Shown here one piece after another: positions 47,296 to 56,122 of a DNA stretch of 64,000 nucleotides (the stretch's first letter is position 1; every line of letters starts with the position of its first letter). The notes beneath the pieces are model-generated. The model was not told the DNA's origin. It made no database searches and was given only the letters and a program-made list of their open reading frames with translations. Source of the DNA: Cellvibrionaceae bacterium (GTDB taxonomy: Bacteria > Pseudomonadota > Gammaproteobacteria > Pseudomonadales > Cellvibrionaceae); contig PANW01000076.1 in assembly GCA_002707785.1 (NCBI GenBank), positions 145,601-209,600 of the forward strand, written 5' to 3'. A program made the position numbers and the translations under genes.

Positions 47296-48921
47296 ATGAA
47301 ACTAAACAGTCACAGTCTCCAAGCCCGCTTGATATTGCTGGTCATGGGAGGACTGCTATCTCTGTTAACCGTATCTATTCTCTCTATGTCCGCCCTCAAT
47401 GACAGCTTGGCAGACTATCGAGAGCTACTGCACGAACACGTACGAATTGAAAACAGCATTAATCAGATGAACTTTACCTTTAAGGTGCAGGTTCAAGAGT
47501 GGAAAAACACTCTCCTCAGAGGTTATGACAACTCCAATCGAGAGAAATACTGGGGCCGCTTCAAACAGCGTCAAGACGAAATCCAAAACCTCGGAAATCA
47601 GTTAATCCCCTCAATCAAAGCCCCAGACAAACAAGCACAAGTACGCGAATTTATCGATTCGCATGCCACCATGGGCACCAAATACAACCAAGGTTTCAAT
47701 GACTTTGTTGCAGCGGATTATGACCCAAAAGCAGGCGATAAAGCCGTAAAAGGCATGGACCGCGCGCCCTCAAAACTACTCACCAACGCTGCGGCAGACT
47801 TCGCCAAAGAAAGAGCAGACTTCGCCAAGCTCGTCGAAGAGCACAGCGAAAGCGTCAGTTTTTGGTCGCTCGTTGCCGTCATATGCGTCACACTGATTGT
47901 TATAGGGTTTCTCTGGTTAGTGCTTAAAAATGCCTTTCTAAACCCGCTGTCGATTGTCATGGGAAAAATTACTCAACTGTCAGAAGGCGACTTCACCGCC
48001 ACCATCGACACCTCCGGCAACGATGAACTCGGACAACTCTCACGCAACTTAAGCCACATGCAATCTGAGATTGTCGAAGTATTGACCCGAGTGAAAAACA
48101 CCTCAAATGAACTGCAGACCGCGTCTCAATCAATTAATCAGACGGCCAGCAATATCACTCAGCATACAGGCGCCACCGAGCAATACACCGATCAAGTTTC
48201 CAACGCCATTAGTGAAATGTCTGACACAGTGCAAGATGTTGCCGCCAACGCCGCCGGTGCCGCCGATGCCGCCCAGCAAGCCGATCAGAATGCTCAGCAA
48301 GGCTTGAAAGTAATGGATGAGACGATCACCTCGATCAACGCCCTCTCCGACGAAGTTGATCGAGTCGCCAACGCCATGAACCAATTAGAGAAAGATACGG
48401 CCAGCGTGGGAGCCGTACTCGACGTTATCAAAGGCATTGCAGAGCAGACCAACCTGCTAGCACTGAATGCCGCTATCGAAGCGGCTCGCGCTGGCGAGCA
48501 AGGACGAGGTTTTGCAGTAGTGGCCGACGAAGTTAGAGCCTTGGCGCAACGCACCCAAGAATCTACAGAAGAGATTCAACAAATTATCGAAACGGTACAA
48601 AATGGCGCAGCGCAAGCGGTAAAAGCGATGGAAGGCAGTCAGGAACAAACGCGTAACACCGTGGAGCTGGCGACCAATGCCGGTGGCTCGATTCAAGAAA
48701 TTACCGGCTCAGTCACCAGCATTCGCGATATGAATACTCAAATTGCAACGGCCGCGGAGCAACAGAGTTGCGCTGCCGATGAGATTCGTAAAAACGTGGA
48801 AAGTATGGCCGGTCTCGCTAGAGATGCACACTCAAGCGCTCAAGAATCTACCGCCGTCGCCAATCGCCTGGATGAATCGTCAAACGATCTGAGCCAACTC
48901 ATTGCACGGTTTAGAACCTAA
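47296..48921 (+). CDS. Methyl-accepting chemotaxis protein
   Basis: Transmembrane chemoreceptor that signals to CheA through CheW. I chose the ATG at 47296 (GAGGA five bases upstream), giving 541 residues; a start at 47269 would add nine. A first membrane segment near residues 11-33, a helical periplasmic ligand domain (about 34-190, four-helix type), a second segment near 195-218, a HAMP domain, and the cytoplasmic coiled coil with the hairpin tip [20 protein letters not shown] and [19 protein letters not shown]. The ligand is unknown. A flagellar-sigma promoter drives it; no che genes are nearby. Confidence 0.95.
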   Translation: MKLNSHSLQARLILLVMGGLLSLLTVSILSMSALNDSLADYRELLHEHVRIENSINQMNFTFKVQVQEWKNTLLRGYDNSNREKYWGRFKQRQDEIQNLGNQLIPSIKAPDKQAQVREFIDSHATMGTKYNQGFNDFVAADYDPKAGDKAVKGMDRAPSKLLTNAAADFAKERADFAKLVEEHSESVSFWSLVAVICVTLIVIGFLWLVLKNAFLNPLSIVMGKITQLSEGDFTATIDTSGNDELGQLSRNLSHMQSEIVEVLTRVKNTSNELQTASQSINQTASNITQHTGATEQYTDQVSNAISEMSDTVQDVAANAAGAADAAQQADQNAQQGLKVMDETITSINALSDEVDRVANAMNQLEKDTASVGAVLDVIKGIAEQTNLLALNAAIEAARAGEQGRGFAVVADEVRALAQRTQESTEEIQQIIETVQNGAAQAVKAMEGSQEQTRNTVELATNAGGSIQEITGSVTSIRDMNTQIATAAEQQSCAADEIRKNVESMAGLARDAHSSAQESTAVANRLDESSNDLSQLIARFRT

Positions 48922-48932
48922 TCTGGGTCACG

Positions 48933-49030
48933 AGACCTAGCGCAACCGTTAAGCCCTAGGTCTTAATTTGAATCCCGTACTGAATTCAGTCGGGAGATAA
49001 TCCCGCAGTATTGGTATTGAGTGAATACCA
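48933..49030. other. Three consecutive hairpins between the chemoreceptor and LapG-like genes
   Basis: In a gap of about 125 bases between convergent genes there are AGACCTAG/CTAGGTCT (48933-48963), TCCCG/CGGGA around the perfect palindrome ACTGAATTCAGT (48973-48995) and TGGTATT/AATACCA (49012-49030). The first is followed by TAATTT on the plus strand. None has a strong T run. They probably end the two convergent transcripts. Confidence 0.5.
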
Positions 49031-49046
49031 CCGCCCGGCGCACTAA

Positions 49047-49727
49047 TTATTTGGTCAGCTCTTCCAACATGCGCTTATTGACCTCACCCCATTGCGGTAA
49101 ACTCTGCTGGCTATTGGCTTTTAACTTTCTACCCCGAGCCTTGGCCAGCCACAAACCCTCACCATTAAAGCTGTAGATCGGCAGTAAATCGGTGCGCTGC
49201 GATGCGGGTAAAATGGTTTTATTGATATTGTCGAGAATTAAAGGCTCTGCCTCAGGCGAAGGGTAGTAGGCCAGCACCATATGCGCCTGATTGTAATCGA
49301 GAGCTTTGACATAGGTAATGCGTATCTTTTCGGTATCCACACCAATTTCACTGAGGGTGAAATACTTGCCGATGGAAAAATCCTCGCAATCCCCGCCATT
49401 AGTGGCCAGAGTCTCAATTGGGGTGGCCCAGTAGTCCTCTTTTTTCCAATGTTCTAAGTCACTCACCCACTCAATTTGATTGAAGAAGTCGTTGGCAGAG
49501 ATAATTTTTTCCCTATCGCTCAAGGTTCCAATGCGATTGCTCGACAGCATTAGGTCCTGCCAATTTTCGACTCGTAGCCGGGCCTCACGATCGTATTTAC
49601 GCTCGATAAACTCAAAAACTTTTTCATCCATATCGAGAAACTGAGCTGATGCAAGTGTCGCAAACCCAGCTACAAACAACGCCGATCCGACCAACTGAAC
49701 CCATCCCTTGAGGGGCAGTTTTTTCAT
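49047..49727 (-). CDS. LapG-like transglutaminase-type cysteine peptidase (BTLCP)
   Basis: Periplasmic protease of the BTLCP (DUF920) family; in Pseudomonas fluorescens LapG cuts the adhesin LapA to release biofilm cells. I chose the ATG at 49727 (GGAG nine bases upstream), giving 226 residues with a signal peptide to about Ala28. The catalytic triad is Cys114 (GGDCEDF), His149 (QAHMVLAYY) and Asp166 (ILDNINKT). No LapD inhibitor or LapA-type adhesin is adjacent. A start at the GTG at 49748 would add seven residues. Its substrate here is unknown. Confidence 0.87.
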   Translation of the reverse strand: MKKLPLKGWVQLVGSALFVAGFATLASAQFLDMDEKVFEFIERKYDREARLRVENWQDLMLSSNRIGTLSDREKIISANDFFNQIEWVSDLEHWKKEDYWATPIETLATNGGDCEDFSIGKYFTLSEIGVDTEKIRITYVKALDYNQAHMVLAYYPSPEAEPLILDNINKTILPASQRTDLLPIYSFNGEGLWLAKARGRKLKANSQQSLPQWGEVNKRMLEELTK

Positions 49728-49933
49728 CCAGCTCGACTCCACATTCACAATTAGCTACAACCTCAAAACGCAAAAAGTATAGAACACCTGATCGCAGGCA
49801 ATATCAACCGCGAAACACTTACGCCACCTTAGTAGTTGTTGTCGGCAAAAAAAAGCGAAAATCCAGCCAGTCGCAAAATAATGAATTTCAGGATACAATT
49901 CCGCACTGCGAAACAACCTTACTACTCATAAAT

Positions 49934-50830
49934 ATGGCAGACAGCGCCCAAAAAGGCATTTTATTTGTGTTAGCAACCGCATTGGTGGGAAGCACTGCGG
50001 CGGCAGCTGGCAAGCTGGCATCGCAGGATCTTGACACGCCCATGATTGTGTTTGTACAGTACGCTATCTGTCTGATGGTGATGGTGCCTCGGTTCGCCAA
50101 GCAGGGCATAAGCTCACTGAAGACCCAGCGCCTAAAGACTCATCTTATTCGCGGCGCCGGGGGGTGGATCAGCTTTTTCGCATTCTACAGCGCCCTCGCC
50201 GATATCCCCTTGGTCGATGCCAACCTCTTGCGCAATACCGCCCCACTCTTTGTACCACTCATCGTCTTCCTCTGGTCGAGTACATTGGTGCCGCGCAACC
50301 GCTGGATCCCGCTCATTTTGGGATTTGTTGGGGTGGCGATTATTCTGCGCCCCGATACTGGCGGCGAAGGCTTTAACTACGCCTACCTAGTGGGCCTGAG
50401 TTCGGGGGCACTGCTGGCGGTCTCCATGGTCGGCACTCGCTTGCTGTCTCATTCAGAGAGCAGCGGTACCATTATGTTCTATTATTTCGCCCTGTCTTTC
50501 GTCCTGAGCACACCTTTTGCCATTGCTAACTGGCAAACAATCCCTCTGCAAAGCTGGCCTTATTTAATCTACATCGGTGTATCGATTTTTATCGCCATGT
50601 GGCTCTACACCAAAGCCTACAGCTACGCCAAACCCAGCTTAGTATCACCCATCAGCTACTTCTCTGTGGTCTTCTCTGGGCTCATTGGTTGGCTGATCTG
50701 GGGGCACGTGCCCACGCTCTTATCAGTAGCGGGTATGGGTATCGTCATTTGTGCCGGTATTTGCACGGTTTACTTGGGCAATGGCGATCAACAAGCGACC
50801 GCGCCGCCCTCCTCCAACACGAAAGGATAA
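49934..50830 (+). CDS. EamA-family DMT transporter
   Basis: The 298-residue membrane protein has about ten hydrophobic segments in two EamA repeats (first near residues 5-140, second near 155-285). Members are exporters of metabolites or amino acid derivatives; the substrate is unknown. The N-terminal ALVGSTAAAAGKLASQDLDTPMIVFVQYA and FYSALADIPLVDANLLRNTAPLFVPLIV are typical. It begins the five-gene plus-strand group and is followed after two bases by the thioesterase gene, so the two are an operon. Confidence 0.87.
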   Translation: MADSAQKGILFVLATALVGSTAAAAGKLASQDLDTPMIVFVQYAICLMVMVPRFAKQGISSLKTQRLKTHLIRGAGGWISFFAFYSALADIPLVDANLLRNTAPLFVPLIVFLWSSTLVPRNRWIPLILGFVGVAIILRPDTGGEGFNYAYLVGLSSGALLAVSMVGTRLLSHSESSGTIMFYYFALSFVLSTPFAIANWQTIPLQSWPYLIYIGVSIFIAMWLYTKAYSYAKPSLVSPISYFSVVFSGLIGWLIWGHVPTLLSVAGMGIVICAGICTVYLGNGDQQATAPPSSNTKG

Positions 50831-50832
50831 CT

Positions 50833-51282
50833 ATGGCTGTCTTTCAAGCACTTGAACCGCCCTTCAATAAGTTACTGGGATTTGTCGTCGAAGAATGGCA
50901 AGAGGGACACGCCCGCATTGAGGTCGAGGTCCAACCTGAACACGGCAATTCCCACGGAATTCCCCACGGCGGTTTTCTCTGTAGCTTATTGGATGTTGCC
51001 ACAGCCCTTCCCGGTATCTATTGCCCGCATCCGGACCGTATTCGACGCGCATTGACGCTGTCACTGAACACAAGTTTTGTCGGTCAAGCGTCATCGCGTC
51101 ATCTCTATGCGATCGGCAAGATTACCAGTGCAGGCTATAAGATTTTCCACTCTAGCGCAGAGGTCTTCGACAGCAACGATCGCCTGCTCGCGACGGGCCA
51201 CGCTATGCTTAAATACCGCAAAGGGTGTGAAAGTCTCGAAGGTATGGCACTGGAAGACTGGCACGCCCTGACACAAAAATAG
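50833..51282 (+). CDS. PaaI-type hotdog thioesterase
   Basis: The 149-residue product (start ATG at 50833, two bases after the transporter stop, with AAAGGA upstream) has NSHGIPHGGFLCSLLDVATALPG, the HGG loop of the PaaI group, and RALTLSLNTSFVGQASSRHLYAIGKI. It hydrolyses acyl-CoA esters; the substrate is unknown. The tight link to the transporter and the downstream IclR regulator suggests a catabolic unit. Confidence 0.85.
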   Translation: MAVFQALEPPFNKLLGFVVEEWQEGHARIEVEVQPEHGNSHGIPHGGFLCSLLDVATALPGIYCPHPDRIRRALTLSLNTSFVGQASSRHLYAIGKITSAGYKIFHSSAEVFDSNDRLLATGHAMLKYRKGCESLEGMALEDWHALTQK

Positions 51283-51343
51283 CCTCCATGACTCAGCAAC
51301 GATTTACAGACATGTGTAAAATTCCAATCGCTAGGAGTAAGGC

Positions 51344-52144
51344 GTGACTCAGATTCCTGGACTTCCCCGTCAACCGGGCGAAGAAACTGACAGAAAATTT
51401 ATTGAAGCGCTGGCCCGCGGGCTGGATGTGTTGCGAGCCTTTCAACCGGGCGATGGTTTTCTCGGCAATCAAGAAATTGCCCAGCGCACTGGGCTGCCAA
51501 AATCGAGTGTGTCGAGACTCACTTACACACTCACGCAATTGGGGTATCTCACCTACTCGGATCGCATGGAGAAATATCAACTCGGCAGCGGCGTATTGGC
51601 GCTGGGCTACGCCTTTGTTTCTAATTTGGCCATTCGCCAAATCGCCAAACCACTGATGCAGGAACTCGCCAACAATACGGGAACCTCTGTCGGACTGGCC
51701 GATCGCGATCGATTAAAAATGATCTACGTGGAGTACTGTTCGCCGGTTAATGTCATGGCATTTCGTCACGAAGTGGGGGATCGCGTACCGCTGGCGACTG
51801 GGTCTGCTGGACGCGCTTACATCGCCTCTCTCGCTCAAGATGAGCGTGATTTCTTTTATCAGCACATGGAAAAACGCTACCCGGAACAATGGGCCGAGTG
51901 GAAACGCGGTATTGAAGACAGCCTTCGCTGCTTTGAAGAAAAGGGCTTTTGCCGCTCTTACGGTGACTGGAACGAAGACGTGAATGGTATATCCGTGCCC
52001 ATCACCTTGGGCAAGAACACGACCTATAGCTTTAACGCCGGTGGCCCTGCCTATCGCCTATCGCCTGAGTTTCTGGAGCAAGAAGTTGCACCGCTGCTAA
52101 AGAACATGGTGCGTAATATCGAAGCAACGCTGATACGTTATTAA
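51344..52144 (+). CDS. IclR-family transcription regulator
   Basis: The 266-residue product starts at a GTG with AGGAG nine bases upstream. The N-terminal winged helix (about 18-75) has FIEALARGLDVLRAFQPGD and QEIAQRTGLPKSSVSRLTYTL; the C-terminal effector domain (about 95-260) has TGTSVGLADRDRLKMIYVEYC and PLATGSAGRAYIA. IclR proteins control aromatic and other carbon catabolism, and the gene lies inside the plus-strand group. The effector is not known. Confidence 0.9.
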   Translation: MTQIPGLPRQPGEETDRKFIEALARGLDVLRAFQPGDGFLGNQEIAQRTGLPKSSVSRLTYTLTQLGYLTYSDRMEKYQLGSGVLALGYAFVSNLAIRQIAKPLMQELANNTGTSVGLADRDRLKMIYVEYCSPVNVMAFRHEVGDRVPLATGSAGRAYIASLAQDERDFFYQHMEKRYPEQWAEWKRGIEDSLRCFEEKGFCRSYGDWNEDVNGISVPITLGKNTTYSFNAGGPAYRLSPEFLEQEVAPLLKNMVRNIEATLIRY

Positions 52145-52265
52145 CAGATAAAGACCTAGCACTCCAATAGATGAAACTCGGTTGGTAAGGGGCTAAGGCA
52201 ACGCATTGTGTCACAACTTGCCGACACCTCAACTCGCAGCATTAAGTTGGTCAGTCCGCTAGGCT

Positions 52266-53057
52266 ATGAGCAATAGTATTTGTTATACGAGACACCCCTT
52301 CATGGCCGACGACAACACAACTCAACATACTCGAACGATCATCGAGCAGTATAGTGAACACTGGCAAGCGCTAGATCTTGAGGCCATTCTCGCCCTCTAC
52401 GCCGATGACATTGAGTACTTCGATTTCTTCGCCAATGAAAAAATACCCTTTCATGAATTGCGCGATTATGTCTCGCTCAGCCTACCTCGCTCGCCCAAAA
52501 GTGCGATTCGATCAATGGACCGCATTCGCGTCGATGGCGATACCGGCTTCAGCCAGTACACCTATGTTCTTGAGCAAAATGATGGCCGCGTGGTGACTTA
52601 TCAAAATGCTGAGGCCATCACCGTCAAAAATGGAAAGATCATTCGTATACACGAATATTCGTCGCTCATTCATACGGATGACAGCGAACGCAGTACCGAC
52701 GAAATCCGCAAACTCGGACTCACTCCTTCACGCTGCCATCTCATCTGTCAGGAACTCGAAGACTACTTCAACCTCGCCCGCCCCTTCCTCAGTCACCAGA
52801 TTACCTTGGCCGATATCGCAACCCCAATGGGCTATACCCGCAATCAACTGTCCTATGTACTGAACCATTCACTGGGTCGTAGTTTTTACGAATACTTGAA
52901 TGAAGCTCGAATCGCTTACCTGCTAGAGTATCGAACTAACGATGAGAGCCTTACCGAAGCCGCGCACAATGCGGGCTTCAGCTCCGTGTCCACCTTCTAC
53001 AAATTTTTTAAACGCTATACCGGCACTACACCCGGTAAGTATTTCTCGCGCGACTAG
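52266..53057 (+). CDS. NTF2-like/SnoaL domain fused to AraC-type DNA-binding domain
   Basis: The 263-residue product combines two parts. Residues about 18-135 (TRTIIEQYSEHWQALDLEAILALYADDIEYFDFFA and FSQYTYVLEQNDGRVVTYQNAEAI) look like an NTF2/SnoaL ligand pocket. Residues about 160-260 (LADIATPMGYTRNQLSYVLNHSLGRSFYEYLNEARIAYLL and LTEAAHNAGFSSVSTFYKFFKRYTGTTPGKYF) are the two AraC helix-turn-helix units. I know few regulators of this build. The start at 52266 is uncertain; an ATG at 52302 would remove 12 residues. The adjacent IclR gene and flavin oxidase gene make a regulator of the group likely. Confidence 0.82.
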   Translation: MSNSICYTRHPFMADDNTTQHTRTIIEQYSEHWQALDLEAILALYADDIEYFDFFANEKIPFHELRDYVSLSLPRSPKSAIRSMDRIRVDGDTGFSQYTYVLEQNDGRVVTYQNAEAITVKNGKIIRIHEYSSLIHTDDSERSTDEIRKLGLTPSRCHLICQELEDYFNLARPFLSHQITLADIATPMGYTRNQLSYVLNHSLGRSFYEYLNEARIAYLLEYRTNDESLTEAAHNAGFSSVSTFYKFFKRYTGTTPGKYFSRD

Positions 53058-53152
53058 TGACTAAACAGACTTTTTCGTCCGGTCCCGCTGGAATAGTTTT
53101 TCGAGCGCTAGGCCTCTATGCTAGGGCTACCTAACAGTCATTAGAAAAGCTC

Positions 53153-54559
53153 ATGCAATACCATCCCACCAGCCTGTGGATGTCATCTTTGACCGACAAT
53201 CAATCCACCACATCACGCGATCCTCTTGAACAAGATATTGACGTGGACGTGGCCATTATCGGCGCCGGCTACAGTGGCCTGTGGACCGCCTACTACCTAA
53301 AGCAAGCCGCGCCGGAACTCTCGATTGCAATATTGGAAGCTCATCAAGTTGGCTTCGGTGCCTCTGGCCGCAACGGTGGCTGGCTAATGGGAGCCATAGA
53401 TGGCGAGGATTCCTTACTCGATGCACTCAGCCTCGAAGAAAAATTGCGAGCACGAAAAATTATTCACGGCATTGTCGATGAAGCAAACCGCGTTTTTCAG
53501 AAAGAAAGTATCGATTGTGATTTTTCGCACGGAGGCTACCTTTCGATGGCCGCGAGATATCCGGAGCAATTATCTCGAGCTCAGGCCTCACTGAAAGAAT
53601 ATCGAGCAGATGGCTATGACGAAGATGACATTCGCTGGCTGGACGCAGAGGAAGCCCGCTCTCGACTGAAACTGCGCAACACCTATGGCGCACTGTTTTC
53701 ACCTCATACGGCTCGCATTCACCCCGGGAAGCTAGTTTCTGAATTAGCTCGAGTCGTAGAGAAGCTAGGCGTCACCATCTATGAGAACTCTCCCATTATC
53801 GAATTTCCACCGAATCTCCTTCGAACCGAAAAAGCGCACATCAAAGCCGATCGAACACTCATATGCACTGAAGGCTTCAGCTTTCATCAGCCTCAACAAA
53901 GGCGCTACATTCTCCCCATTCAGAGCTTGATTATTGCCACCGACCCTCTCACCGATGCTCAATGGGAGGAGATCGGCCTTCAGCACAACGAAACCTTTGA
54001 CGACGCCTGTCGCCTAATCATTTATGGCCAGCGCACTGCTGACAATCGCTTGGTATTCGGCTCGCGAGGCACCTATCAGTTTGGCGGCCAACCCAAAGCG
54101 CGCTTTGAAGACACCGCAACAGAGTTTGATGCTGTGGAAGCCCTAATGCGCGACTGCTTGCCTCAACTGGGATCAACCCCTGCGCCTCATCGCTGGGGCG
54201 GCACGCTTGGAATGCCAAGAGCAGGAGCCGCCCACGCGATCTTTGACCGACAAAGCGGCATAGGCACCATCGGCAACTATGGTGGAGAAGGCGTCGGGGC
54301 ATCAAACCTCATGGCTCGCACCTTGGTGGATTTGCTGCTGGGAAAAGAGTCGGAACTGACCCAGATGCCTTGGGCTCATTACGGCACCCTCCAACAGCAC
54401 GCTCGCCGCTGGGAAGTGGAGCCTTTGCGCTGGCTGGGTTACCGAGCCATTCTCAATACCTTCGTTTATGAAGAATCGGTATTGAGCAATGACAGCAGTT
54501 CGATATGGAAGCGACGCGCCATTAATGGCTTGGCGAGCGCCGCAAAAAAGATTCTGTGA
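53153..54559 (+). CDS. FAD-dependent oxidoreductase, DAO family (PuuB-like)
   Basis: The 468-residue protein is a D-amino-acid-oxidase-fold flavoenzyme. The FAD motif GAGYSG is at residues 37-42, GFGASGRNGGW follows near residue 66, and the C-terminal GNYGGEGVGASNLMARTLVDLL completes the fold. The overall pattern is nearest to gamma-glutamylputrescine oxidase and related amine oxidases. The substrate is a guess. It closes the plus-strand group; the NTF2-AraC gene is directly upstream. Confidence 0.88.
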   Translation: MQYHPTSLWMSSLTDNQSTTSRDPLEQDIDVDVAIIGAGYSGLWTAYYLKQAAPELSIAILEAHQVGFGASGRNGGWLMGAIDGEDSLLDALSLEEKLRARKIIHGIVDEANRVFQKESIDCDFSHGGYLSMAARYPEQLSRAQASLKEYRADGYDEDDIRWLDAEEARSRLKLRNTYGALFSPHTARIHPGKLVSELARVVEKLGVTIYENSPIIEFPPNLLRTEKAHIKADRTLICTEGFSFHQPQQRRYILPIQSLIIATDPLTDAQWEEIGLQHNETFDDACRLIIYGQRTADNRLVFGSRGTYQFGGQPKARFEDTATEFDAVEALMRDCLPQLGSTPAPHRWGGTLGMPRAGAAHAIFDRQSGIGTIGNYGGEGVGASNLMARTLVDLLLGKESELTQMPWAHYGTLQQHARRWEVEPLRWLGYRAILNTFVYEESVLSNDSSSIWKRRAINGLASAAKKIL

Positions 54560-54659
54560 TCTTTATCTAAACTTGAGTGCAATCGAAAGTGATTCAGTGA
54601 ATAGCGCCCCTATCCCCCTTATCCTCCTATCTAAAGGTACACCGAGGGAATGGGGGGTA

Positions 54660-56045
54660 TTAGCGCAGCAGCTCGGATACGTTAAACGCCATTTCCAAAA
54701 CTTGATCTGCATTTAAGCGCGGATCACATTGTGTTCTATAGCGGTTGGCCAAGTCTGCCTCGGAAACCCGGTAGGCACCGCCCACACACTCCGTCACTCG
54801 CTGGCCGGTCATTTCCAAATGAATGCCACCCGGATGGGCACCTTCTGCGCGCAGCACTTGGAAGAATTGCTGTATTTCCATCAAGATACGATCGAAGGAG
54901 CGCGTCTTAAAATCATTAGACGCTTTCACGGTATTGCCGTGCATAGGATCACTGGACCAAACCACCTTGCGCCCCTCTTGTGTCACGCGACGGGCAAGCT
55001 CTGGGAGTTTCTCGCCCAACACATCGGCCCCCATGCGCGTAATCAACGTTAAACGACCCGCTTCGTTATTGGGATTGAGGGCGTCAATCAGGCGCAACAG
55101 TTCATCACCAGTGATTGAAGGTCCAACCTTTACACCGATAGGGTTGTGAATGCCTCGCATAAACTCGATATGAGCCGCATCCAGTTGACGAGTGCGCTCG
55201 CCAATCCACAACATGTGTGCCGCACAGTTGTACCAGTGACCAGTCATGCTGTCGCGTCTTGTTAATGCTTCTTCGTAGTTTAACAACAGTGCTTCATGGG
55301 AGGTGTATAAATCGGTTTCTCGCAAGACTGGAGTGTTCTCACTGGTGATTCCCATCACTTGCATAAAGGATAAAGCATCACGTATTTCGTGAGCCAACTG
55401 CTGATATTGCTCGCACTGTTCGTTGCCCGAAACAAAGCCCAAATTCCAACCGTTCACTTGGTGTAAATCTGCCAATCCACCATGAGCAAAAGCGCGCAAT
55501 AGATTCAACGTAGCGGTGGACTGATGATAGGCACGCAACATACGCTGGGGGTCTACCTCTCTTGCCTCGGGGGTGAATTCAGGGCCATTAACAATATCGC
55601 CACGAAAGCTCGGCAGTTCAATACCGTCTCGCACCTCGGTATCTGCTGAGCGAGGCTTGGCAAATTGACCGGCAATACGACCCACTTTCACCACTGGCTT
55701 GCGACCGGCATAAGTCAAAACGATAGCCATTTGCAAGATCACTTTGAAAGTATCGCGAATGTTGTCTGCTGAGAAATCGACAAAGCTCTCAGCACAATCT
55801 CCGCCCTGCAGCAAAAACGCGTTCCCTTCCGCCACTTCCGCCAATTCTCTGCGCAGCTGGCGTGTCTCTTCAGCAAACACGAGCGGTGGCAAAGTCGACA
55901 ATTGATTTTCAACATCCGCCAAAGCCAAACCGTCGCGATAGCGTGGTTGTTGATGTGCAGTTTTCGTGCGCCAAGAAGCCGGTGACCAAGGTTGTGAGTT
56001 AGTCTGTGCGGATGAGTTGTCGTTGGAGCTAGGTTCGGAAATCAT
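54660..56045 (-). CDS. Class II DAHP synthase
   Basis: Condenses phosphoenolpyruvate and erythrose 4-phosphate, the first shikimate step; aroC, which closes the same pathway, is at 21460-22563 in this window. The 461-residue product is the plant-like class II type, as in Pseudomonas: the N-terminal [22 protein letters not shown] and [16 protein letters not shown], then [11 protein letters not shown] and [11 protein letters not shown], are family signatures. It is far from the other shikimate genes here. Regulation is not visible. Confidence 0.95.
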   Translation of the reverse strand: MISEPSSNDNSSAQTNSQPWSPASWRTKTAHQQPRYRDGLALADVENQLSTLPPLVFAEETRQLRRELAEVAEGNAFLLQGGDCAESFVDFSADNIRDTFKVILQMAIVLTYAGRKPVVKVGRIAGQFAKPRSADTEVRDGIELPSFRGDIVNGPEFTPEAREVDPQRMLRAYHQSTATLNLLRAFAHGGLADLHQVNGWNLGFVSGNEQCEQYQQLAHEIRDALSFMQVMGITSENTPVLRETDLYTSHEALLLNYEEALTRRDSMTGHWYNCAAHMLWIGERTRQLDAAHIEFMRGIHNPIGVKVGPSITGDELLRLIDALNPNNEAGRLTLITRMGADVLGEKLPELARRVTQEGRKVVWSSDPMHGNTVKASNDFKTRSFDRILMEIQQFFQVLRAEGAHPGGIHLEMTGQRVTECVGGAYRVSEADLANRYRTQCDPRLNADQVLEMAFNVSELLR

Positions 56046-56122
56046 TCAAGTTCTCTACAAATTAAGCAACGCAGCCACCGCATAGGCACTGACCGCGAGA
56101 ATAAGTGTGGCGGAAGTATAAA

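Noticed and set aside
50599..50832. Upstream extension of the thioesterase frame into the transporter gene
   Set aside because: These codons lie inside the EamA transporter gene in another frame; the ATG at 50833 has a ribosome site and gives the normal family length.
54560..54659. C-rich and G-rich runs downstream of the DAHP synthase gene
   Set aside because: The pairing between the runs is interrupted; it could be a terminator but the stem is poor and no T run follows.
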